NCBI GenBank assembly: GCA_052387115.1
Contig: JBQTJM010000445.1
Span: 1 to 5,199 of the forward strand
Reading direction: 5' to 3'
Origin: JACCXJ01 sp052387115
GTDB lineage: Bacteria; Pseudomonadota; Gammaproteobacteria; JACCXJ01
DNA: 5,199 nucleotides
This document shows positions 1-5,097 of this stretch, in pieces. The notes under the pieces were generated by a model that saw only the letters and a list, made by a program, of their open reading frames with translations, was not told where the DNA came from and searched no databases. The translations under genes were made by a program, and so were the position numbers. The first letter of the stretch is position 1. Each line of letters starts with the position of its first letter.

Positions 1-1
1 G

Positions 2-694
2 GATCCCGCGACCTACGAGAGCCTGAAGCAGGCCCTGGGCGGCGCCACGCGCCCGCTGAATTACCTCGCGATTCCGCCAAGCATGTTCGGCACCGTGGTT
101 GCCGGGCTCGCGAACGCTGGCTGCGCAGACGAGGCGGGGGTGGCCGTGGATTCGCGGGTCGAGACCTTCGCCGCGCTGTGCCTCTACATCGACACCTGGC
201 GCTGGGCGGGCGTGCCGTTCTACATCCGCGCCGGCAAATGTTTGGCCGTCACCGCGACCGAGGTGGTGGTCGACCTCAAGTGCCCGCCGCTGGCGATCTT
301 CGACGAGATCAGCCCGGCAACCTCGAACTATTTCCGCTTCCGGCTCAGCCCCGAGGTGGTGATCTCGGCGGGCGCGAGGGTCAAGCAGCCCGGCGAGGAA
401 ATGCGTGGCGAGCCGGTGGAGCTGATCGCCCGCCATCAGCCGCGCAGCGAAAAACTGCCGTACGAGCGCCTGCTGCGCGACGCGCTCCGCGGCGATCCCT
501 CGCTGTTCACGCGCGACGACAGCGTGGAAGCGGCGTGGCGGGTGACCGACCCGGCACTTGACTCGGGGCTCGGCAATGCCGAGCCGGTGAGCGAGTACGA
601 GCCCGGCACCTGGGGCCCGGCCGCCGCGGCGCGCATCGTGAGTGGCGACGAGGGCTGGCACGATCCAAAACCAGAGGAGACCGCGCCGTGCTAG
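2..694 (+). pseudogene. zwf: Glucose-6-phosphate dehydrogenase, partial and internally deleted
   Basis: G6PD oxidises glucose-6-phosphate to 6-phosphogluconolactone with NAD(P)+ in the cytoplasm. The frame is open from base 2, so the 5' end lies outside the window. The first ~42 residues match the segment ending in the Rossmann part (LNYLAIPPSMFGTVVAGL, then ANAGCA). The next residues, DEAGVAVDSRVETFAAL, belong far downstream in the family, followed by WRWAGVPFYIRAGKCL, NYFRFRLSP and a C-terminal EYEPGTWGP. The part that should lie between is missing: the EKPFGRDL motif and the RIDHYLGKE motif with the substrate-binding and catalytic His. From memory of the family this is ~170-180 residues, lost in frame near bases 125-131. 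The product could fold only in part and should be inactive. An internal ATG at 83 exists but is not a real start, since homology continues upstream. Identity is secure; whether the deletion is biological or an assembly error is open. Confidence 0.9.
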
Positions 695-816
695 CGGCGG
701 GCGAAGCGCCAGCGGTGAGCGAAGTAGTTTTCCTGATCGATTTCGACCTGTCGCATTTCCCCGCCGTCGCGCCGGTGCGCGCCGCGGCCCCCGACCCGGA
801 GTATCCCCAGGAATAG
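688..816 (+). CDS. Small ORF between zwf and tal, possible HAD-like remnant
   Basis: A 42-codon frame begins with GTG at 688, overlapping the zwf stop, and ends with TAG at 814-816, three bases before the tal ATG. A second GTG at 715 would give 33 residues starting VSEVVFLIDFD. The hydrophobic strand followed by DFD resembles motif I (DxD) of haloacid dehalogenase-type phosphatases, which can sit in sugar-phosphate operons. After DFD the text (LSHFPAVAPVRAAAPDP) does not continue the usual DxDxT pattern. Its tight packing between two operon genes suggests it was once translated. Given the internal deletion in zwf next door, it may be a HAD gene whose middle was removed. This is inference; a chance ORF is also possible. 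Confidence 0.3.
   Translation: MLAAGEAPAVSEVVFLIDFDLSHFPAVAPVRAAAPDPEYPQE
809..812 (+). promoter_or_regulatory. Ribosome binding site of tal
   Basis: AGGA lies six bases before the ATG at 819. It fixes the tal start, which agrees with the usual N-terminus of the family. Confidence 0.6.
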
Positions 817-818
817 GC

Positions 819-1130
819 ATGAACAAGACTCAGCAGCTGCGCGATCTCGGCCAGAGCCTGTGGCTGGACAACATTACCCGCAAGATGCTCGACGACGGCA
901 GCCTGCGGCGCATCATCGAGGAGTTCTCGGTGACCGGCCTGACGTCGAACCCGACGATCTTCGACGAAGCGATCGGCAACAGCGGCGCCTACGACCAAGG
1001 TATCCGCGAAAAGGCGGGCGCCGGGAAATCCGGCGAAGCGTTGTTCATGGAGCTGGCGCTGGAAGACCTGCGCCGCGCCGCCGACCTGTTGCCATCCCAT
1101 ATTCTGAGGGTTCTGGCCTCTCTCTTATAG
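819..1130 (+). pseudogene. tal: Transaldolase, N-terminal fragment only
   Basis: Transaldolase transfers a dihydroxyacetone unit between sugar phosphates in the pentose phosphate pathway. Residues 1-90 (bases 819-1088) match the start of the long bacterial transaldolase: QQLRDLGQSLWLDNITR, then EEFSVTGLTSNPTIFDEAI, then LALEDLRRAADL. The TSNPTIF motif of the first barrel strand is intact. After AADL the family normally continues with barrel strands and, much later, the Schiff-base lysine; here the frame runs into unrelated residues (LPSHILRVLASLL) and stops at 1128-1130. About three quarters of the enzyme, including the catalytic lysine, is absent, so no activity is expected. The gene follows zwf in the same direction, as in sugar-phosphate operons. 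The break is at about base 1089. Confidence 0.88.
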
Positions 1131-1137
1131 CTGGCTA

Positions 1138-1432
1138 CAAGAACTCTACGTCTACGACCATGGGGCGCGGCAACCCTCCAAGCGGCTGGCCGACACGTTC
1201 CACGACCAACGAGCTGTCGCTCGCCTTGATGTACGCCCACCTCGACCATGACAGTTGCATGGAGCTGACGATCCTGCTCGGCAAGGCCGACATGGTGCAG
1301 CATTTCGCCGAACATGTGATTGCCGAGCGCGGCGTGCGCCACGGCCGCATCGTGCTGGTGCCGACCGACATCCTGATCAAGCCGCACACCCACGGCGACG
1401 GGACGACGCACGAGCATCCCCATCGGCCTGCC
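1138..1432 (+). pseudogene. nikR: NikR nickel-responsive repressor, C-terminal domain remnant with frameshift
   Basis: NikR represses nickel uptake genes when nickel binds its C-terminal ACT-like domain. Bases 1141-1206 read ELYVYDHGARQPSKRLADTF then HD, matching the start of that domain. The match then shifts frame near 1207 and continues with ELSLALMYAHLDHDSC, then KADMVQHFAEHVIAERGVRHG, close to E. coli NikR (VQHFADDVIAQRGVRHG). The end is His-rich (PHTHGDGTTHEHPH). The N-terminal ribbon-helix-helix DNA-binding half (~50 residues) is missing. By alignment to E. coli NikR, ligands His76, His89 and Cys95 are kept but His87 is replaced by Tyr, and residues 78-79 fall in the frameshift. This is a dead fragment. 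The open frame continues to 1546 without recognisable homology. Confidence 0.85.
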
Positions 1433-1452
1433 GGCCGCCACGGAGAGCGGCC

Positions 1453-1464
1453 TGAGGCGCCTCA
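1453..1464. repeat. 12-bp perfect palindrome
   Basis: TGAGGCGCCTCA reads the same on both strands. It lies between the end of the NikR remnant and the low-GC island. It could be an operator or a chance palindrome; nothing else in the window repeats it that I can see. Confidence 0.4.
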
Positions 1465-1542
1465 CGCATTCCGCAAGTCGTCAATCAAGTCGCTTGCGAA
1501 TACTCGGCGGAGCATCGAACTCGCCTATTCCCTCAACAACCG

Positions 1543-1571
1543 TTGACCGATGCTTGCTGTGGAGCTACGAT
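1543..1571 (+). promoter_or_regulatory. Sigma70-like promoter for the hydrolase/membrane protein pair
   Basis: TTGACC (1543-1548, five of six consensus bases) is followed after exactly 17 bases by TACGAT (1566-1571, four of six). Transcription would start near 1578. The ATG at 1550 falls inside the spacer, so it cannot be the translation start from this promoter, which favours ATG 1613 or 1643. Confidence 0.5.
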
Positions 1572-1642
1572 CACAACATCGGCCGCGAGAAGTTGGCAGC
1601 TATCCCACTTGGATGACGAAACGCACTGACAATAGCTCCATA

Positions 1643-2479
1643 ATGGACTTCCTGCACAAGCGGAGAAGATCTCTCGTTATCATTTGGTGCTTTTTTTCCA
1701 TATTCCTTTTCGCGGTGATCGTGCTGCCCCTCATTGAGGTGGACGGCGCAGGAGGCGGTCAAAGGTCATTCTACGTTCGATCCAATGAAAGCAAAGGCGT
1801 CATAATTTTCGTGCACGGCGTGCTTGGCGACAGCGTCAGTACGTGGACGAATCCCGAAACGAAAGCATTTTGGCCCGATCTTCTGGTAAAGGACCGCACG
1901 TTTGGTCAATACAATATCTACGTCTATGGATTCGCGAGCCCGTTGGCAGGAAAGTCCTATACGATCGACGAGTTGGCAGACAACATGAGGCTTGTCCTGA
2001 GACAAGGGGATGTACTTGCGCACAATGAATTGATCTTTCTGTCCCACAGCATGGGCGGGTTGGTAACGAGAGCATTGTTGTTGAAATACCGAGACCTAAT
2101 ACCCAAGGTTCGGTTCCTCTATTTTTACTCTACGCCCACCACGGGCAGCGAGCTGGCGAGCATTGCTAATCTGGTAGGCAAGAATCCGCAATTCGGCGAC
2201 ATGTTCCCGATGGGGTACAACACTTACATTGAAAGCTTGCAGAGTTCATGGCTCGCGGCTAAAATGAATGTGCGCTCGTATTGTGCGTACGAAAAATTGG
2301 CGACACACGGCATGGATGTTGTGACCCGTCAAAGCGCAACGAGCCTTTGTACCGAGCCCCTAGCTCCAATTCTTGAAAATCATATTTCGATTGTGAAGCC
2401 GGCTGACCGGACAAGCCTATCTTATATAGCATTTAAGGATGCATTTGTCGACGCGCACGACCCATCACCTGCACGCTAG
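1643..2479 (+). CDS. Membrane-anchored alpha/beta-hydrolase (lipase/PGAP1-like esterase fold)
   Basis: Counting from ATG 1643 gives 278 residues. Residues 1-9 carry the basic patch HKRRR and ~11-31 form one hydrophobic segment, so the protein is probably anchored in the inner membrane with its enzyme domain outside. Residues 53-64 (GVIIFVHGVLGD) form the first strand and oxyanion loop. SHSMGG at 134-139 is the nucleophile elbow with Ser136. The C-terminal NHISIVKP (246-253) supplies the likely catalytic His247. This H-S-I-x-K-P ending is shared with serine hydrolases of the DUF676/PGAP1-like kind. I cannot assign the acid residue; Glu217 is a candidate. Cys214 and Cys236 could form a disulfide. 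Substrate is unknown; a lipid or acyl ester is inference. ATG 1613 is an alternative start (288 residues); neither has a good Shine-Dalgarno. The gene is clearly poorer in GC than the flanks and likely transferred. Confidence 0.85.
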   Translation: MDFLHKRRRSLVIIWCFFSIFLFAVIVLPLIEVDGAGGGQRSFYVRSNESKGVIIFVHGVLGDSVSTWTNPETKAFWPDLLVKDRTFGQYNIYVYGFASPLAGKSYTIDELADNMRLVLRQGDVLAHNELIFLSHSMGGLVTRALLLKYRDLIPKVRFLYFYSTPTTGSELASIANLVGKNPQFGDMFPMGYNTYIESLQSSWLAAKMNVRSYCAYEKLATHGMDVVTRQSATSLCTEPLAPILENHISIVKPADRTSLSYIAFKDAFVDAHDPSPAR

Positions 2480-2487
2480 TGCCTTTC

Positions 2488-2493
2488 AGGGGA
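2488..2493 (+). promoter_or_regulatory. Ribosome binding site of the small membrane protein gene
   Basis: AGGGGA ends eight bases before ATG 2502. It sets that ATG as the start, rather than the in-frame ATG at 2439 that would overlap the hydrolase gene. Confidence 0.65.
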
Positions 2494-2501
2494 CAAGCAT
2501 A

Positions 2502-3011
2502 ATGAGAGCAATCATGGCACAAATATTATCATTCAGCCTGGCGACGAAAGGCATCTTAGTGGGTGCATGGTTGGTGCTCACCTTGGTGCTCGGAATTGTG
2601 TTGTTCAGGAGCGGTAGTGACGTTGCATCGGCTCGTATTCTCATTCATTTGTCAGACGAACTGCAGAATCTAAATCTTCATTTCGGGCTGCTCCATGTCA
2701 GGGATGGGAAGGATGAAGTAGTGGGTCCCGGACCTCCATTGAATGACGAACTTACATTCAGGCCCATCGATCGTAGTGGGACAATGGAGGTTACGGTCAA
2801 CTACACGAGAAGCCTGGGCTTTCAATTCAAGTGTTTCGTCGATCAGGGAGCCAACACCTACGAAAGGCTCGAGCAGCTGCTGAAAGAAAGTGGGTTTGTG
2901 GAAATCAGCAAAGGGCAGGGCCAGAAATTCCGCATTTGGTTCATCTTGAACGACTATCAGACCGTCAAGACTGTCGATGGGTTCATTAATAATTTCTTCT
3001 ACCCGTCCTAA
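2502..3011 (+). CDS. Small single-pass membrane protein, function unknown
   Basis: I do not recognise this family. The product from ATG 2502 has 169 residues. Residues ~17-35 (KGILVGAWLVLTLVLGIVLF) form one transmembrane helix, followed by an R/S-rich turn and a soluble domain of ~130 residues with alternating strand-like segments (EVTVNYT, FQFKCFV, FRIWFIL), suggesting a small alpha/beta fold. A single Cys sits at 110. The gene starts 22 bases after the hydrolase stop, on the same strand and with the same low GC, so the two are almost certainly one operon and were acquired together. If the helix is a signal anchor, the soluble domain lies in the periplasm beside the hydrolase, where it could act as partner, chaperone or inhibitor. 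That role is inference. No promoter of its own is evident. Confidence 0.7.
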   Translation: MRAIMAQILSFSLATKGILVGAWLVLTLVLGIVLFRSGSDVASARILIHLSDELQNLNLHFGLLHVRDGKDEVVGPGPPLNDELTFRPIDRSGTMEVTVNYTRSLGFQFKCFVDQGANTYERLEQLLKESGFVEISKGQGQKFRIWFILNDYQTVKTVDGFINNFFYPS

Positions 3012-3411
3012 TCCAAGAGCAGATGCATGAAAGTCCAAGCATCGGCATTAATCTCCCTCGACCGTTCTCAGCGCTACACCAGCAGCAATTGGGTGAAAAC
3101 CAGACCAAGCGCGGCACTCCGACCACGGACCCGTCGCAACTCATTGCATTTGTACCCACAAAGGATAAAAGAAGGATAAAGGGGTCAGAGCAGGCCACAG
3201 CAGGTTAGGGTCGAGTAACTTGCCCAGGCCTAGCGGATATCAGCCTAGCCCCGAGTCAAGGTCAACCGCTGGGTATAGATACGATAGAGCGATTGGTTCC
3301 TTCTCCGCAATCGTCCCGACATCGATCGCAAATACCGCCTCCGGCAGGTTCCCGCCTCGGCGTCGGGGTGTAGCTTTACGAAATCGGTCCGGGGACACAG
3401 GGCTTGGATGC
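3012..3411. other. Non-coding stretch with short repeats
   Basis: No gene can be supported in these 400 bases. A weak 5-bp inverted repeat (GATGC/GCATC, about 3021-3042) follows the membrane-protein stop but has no T-run, so it is a poor terminator. A direct repeat and GGGG-containing motifs are listed separately. On the minus strand an open frame reading AVFAIDVGTIAEKEPIALS ends at 3240; it looks protein-like but has no start or homology that I recognise and may be a gene remnant. Confidence 0.5.
3161..3187 (+). repeat. Tandem AAGGATAAA repeats followed by GGGGTCAG motif
   Basis: AAGGATAAA occurs at 3161-3169 and again at 3172-3180, directly followed by GGGGTCAG (3181-3188). Short GGGGTCAGA-type motifs recur in proteobacterial intergenic regions, often near REP-type repeats and their transposases; linking this copy to them is inference. 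Confidence 0.35.
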
Positions 3412-3428
3412 TCATTGTGTCTGCCCTG
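3394..3428. repeat. Two overlapping inverted repeats at the HEPN stop codon
   Basis: GACACA (3394-3399) pairs with TGTGTC (3416-3421), and CAGGGC (3398-3403) pairs with GCCCTG (3423-3428). The stems share bases 3398-3399 and would largely exclude each other. They straddle the HEPN stop at 3412-3414 and could be a weak transcript end or a REP-like remnant. Confidence 0.35.
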
Positions 3429-3807
3429 AAATCTGCCGGCTCGCCCATTCCACCGCCCGACGCGCCAGCTCGATGGCTTCATCGGCTTCCTGCCATGTGA
3501 TAGAGGCAGCATCGCCTGGATATCGCGACTCGACCGCGAACAGCGTCAGCTCTCGCACCGCTTCCACTTCGACGGGCACCGGTATACCAGCGCGATCAAT
3601 CCGAAGCAAGATCTCCTTCAAATCGTGGGTCCTTGGAAAACTCTGAGCCGCATGCACGAGCACCGCCTTTAGCCCTTTCTCGGCAGCTTGTTGAGCATGA
3701 AATGCCGCGGCGCTCGGCAACACCTCGGCGTCACCGCGCACCAACTGCGCCGCGCGCAGATCGCTCCTCGCATGCTGCAGCCAATCGTCTGGGTCACCGA
3801 CCGCCAT
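3412..3807 (-). CDS. HEPN domain protein, putative toxin of an MNT/HEPN module
   Basis: This 131-residue, mostly helical protein is a minimal HEPN domain. Its signature is AAFHAQQAAEKGLKAVL (33-50), then PRTHDLKEIL (58-67) and a late RYP (95-97), as in the PF05168-type HEPN family. HEPN proteins paired with MNT nucleotidyltransferases often act as RNase toxins through an R-x4-6-H motif. No such spacing exists here: the only nearby pair is R59-T-H61. It may therefore use other residues, bind rather than cut RNA, or belong to a non-nuclease branch. ATG 3807 is chosen because a purine-rich AGGGGGAAG immediately precedes it. Its start overlaps the end of the MNT gene by 14 bases, implying translational coupling. 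Length is normal and the gene looks intact. Confidence 0.85.
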   Translation of the reverse strand: MAVGDPDDWLQHARSDLRAAQLVRGDAEVLPSAAAFHAQQAAEKGLKAVLVHAAQSFPRTHDLKEILLRIDRAGIPVPVEVEAVRELTLFAVESRYPGDAASITWQEADEAIELARRAVEWASRQISGQTQ

Positions 3808-4162
3808 CTTCCCCCTGTGCTTCGTAAACCAGACGACCAGTCCGCGACGCCTCGCGATAGATCAGCCCCACCTTGTCGTTCAACTCCTCGAACCGGCTCT
3901 CGCGCACAACGAGGATATCCATTGGCATATCGATGCTGCCCACCGCGTCGCGCAACCGCACGCTCTCCTTGCGGGTGTTCGCCACGCTGTCGTCTGCCAC
4001 CACGAGCACATCCAGGTCGCTATCCCGCGTGACCTCGTCGCGCACGTACGAGCCGAAAAGAATGATCTTCTTCGGCGTACCCACCTCGATCAGACGCTGC
4101 ACGACCGCGTCCACCTTCTCTCGGGTCACTAGCCAGGGAGGTTTTGTCGCAGTGATGCTCAT
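3794..4162 (-). CDS. MNT-type minimal nucleotidyltransferase, partner of HEPN
   Basis: The 122-residue product has the pol-beta nucleotidyltransferase active site: ILFGSYVRDEV with Gly37-Ser38, exactly ten residues, then Asp49-Leu-Asp51 (the GSx10DxD motif), and a third acidic residue Asp82 in PMDILVV. All metal-binding acids are present, so it should be active. In characterised MntA-HepT systems the enzyme adds AMP to a tyrosine of the HEPN toxin and silences it; the same role here is inference, because this HEPN belongs to a different branch. Gene order is MNT first, HEPN second, with a 14-base overlap. ATG 4162 (MSITATKPPW) is preferred: the upstream in-frame ATG at 4255 lies next to a likely -10 box and adds residues with no family resemblance. 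No clear Shine-Dalgarno is visible. Confidence 0.87.
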   Translation of the reverse strand: MSITATKPPWLVTREKVDAVVQRLIEVGTPKKIILFGSYVRDEVTRDSDLDVLVVADDSVANTRKESVRLRDAVGSIDMPMDILVVRESRFEELNDKVGLIYREASRTGRLVYEAQGEDGGR

Positions 4163-4255
4163 AATTAAAAACCAGTGGGGTGGTTGCGGGGCGACTTGAA
4201 TGCGGCCTAGGATCGGGGAGTTGGGGGTCCGTTCATCGACCCGAGGGGCCAACAA

Positions 4256-4284
4256 AGGATATGCAATTCAATGGGTCTTTGCAA
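4256..4284 (-). promoter_or_regulatory. Candidate promoter of the MNT/HEPN operon
   Basis: On the minus strand TTGCAA (4284-4279) is followed after 17 bases by TATCCT (4261-4256), each matching four of six sigma70 consensus bases. The leader before ATG 4162 would be about 87 bases. Moderate support only. Confidence 0.35.
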
Positions 4285-4405
4285 CAGCTACTATTGCGTC
4301 GGACGGGGCCGGCCGGGGGTTGCTTGGTCCGGGAGGGGCGCGGGATGAGCGCGTTCGGGCTAACCGTGCCGCCACCCGCCGCATCCCCACGCGGCGCAGC
4401 GGGCT

Positions 4406-4600
4406 TTACGAGGCGCTTTCGGCTCCCGCACCGGCCGCGCGGCGGTCCTCTTCCTCCTGCAGCTTGCGCCAGAAGACCTTGCCGGTCGCCGTCTTGGGCA
4501 GCTCGGCGACGAGCTCGACCGCCCGCGGGACCTTGTACGTGGCCATGCGTTCTCGTGCCCAGTCGATGATCGCCTGGGGTCGCAAGCTCCCGCGCGCGCC
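4406..4600 (-). pseudogene. Acyl-CoA synthetase (AMP-binding), C-terminal fragment
   Basis: These enzymes activate carboxylic acids to acyl-CoA via an acyl-adenylate. The fragment reads IIDWARERMATYKVPRAV then ELVAELPKTATGKVFWRKLQ, the conserved last ~45 residues of the family, including the TGK motif whose lysine catalyses adenylation. A 15-residue tail ends at TAA (4406-4408). Upstream the match fades at PQAIIDW, and by base 4602 the sequence is HsdR in another frame. The large N-terminal domain is therefore absent and no start exists. The stop and tail look native, so the break is on the 5' side only. Substrate cannot be told from this piece. Confidence 0.85.
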
Positions 4601-4601
4601 A

Positions 4602-5070
4602 CTCGAACTTGTGCTCGGGGTTCACGGCCGCCGCTTGCTTGAGGGCCTCGTCGGCGATCGCGGCCTCGACGATCTGATCGAAGAACAGTTGGTCGGCGTG
4701 ATTGAAATCGGTCCCGAATCTCCCGTTCACGATGTCGATGAGGCGTGACAGCGTCACCGGCTCCTCGCGCACCATGCCGCTGCCGACCTTCTGTCGGGCC
4801 GTCCAATGCCCTCGGCGTGCCCTCCTGCAGAGTGATCGAGCCCTCGCTGATCTTCTGGAGGCGGTAGTATTCCAGCCGTACCTCGTCGTCGAATCGGTAG
4901 GCCGGCCCGCTCCGGCGCCGCGGTAGCTTCGTGGCGAGATGCCGGAGAAAGACGTACAGTTTCTCCAGGTCCGAGTCCTGGTAGGGGATGACCTGGCTGA
5001 GAAAGCCGTAGAGGTTTCGGAACGCCTGCACCTTGCCGCGCCATAGCTCGGCCTCGTCCCGACGCGCCGA
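4602..5070 (-). pseudogene. hsdR: Type I restriction enzyme R subunit, C-terminal fragment with frameshift
   Basis: HsdR is the ATP-dependent translocase and nuclease subunit of type I restriction systems. The fragment begins near RRDEAELWRGKVQAFRNLYG (~5070), continues through SQVIPYQDSDLEKLYVFLRH and EVRLEYYRLQKISEGSITL, reaches LDGPTE, then shifts frame near 4788 and resumes as VGSGMVREEPVTLSRLIDI, then FNHADQLFFDQIVEAAI, ending at NPEHKFE (4602-4610 codes KFE). This is the helical C-terminal region that contacts the modification complex. The nuclease and helicase domains are missing, and the last residues are cut where the acyl-CoA synthetase piece begins. One extra base in a GG pair (minus strand, 4788-4787) would explain the shift; it may be decay or a sequencing error. 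No hsdM or hsdS is present in the window. Confidence 0.87.
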
Positions 5071-5097
5071 TGGCGACCGCGGAGAGCGCGTATCGAG

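Noticed and set aside
989..1465. Minus-strand ORF opposite tal/nikR
   Set aside because: No family resemblance, and it is antisense to two recognisable fragments; typical GC-rich shadow.
860..1546. Continuous plus-strand frame linking tal and nikR
   Set aside because: Its first part is an out-of-frame reading of transaldolase; only 1208-1432 carries NikR homology.
3012..3208. 61-codon plus-strand ORF after the membrane protein
   Set aside because: No ribosome site, low-complexity composition and it runs through the repeat motif; no homology recognised.
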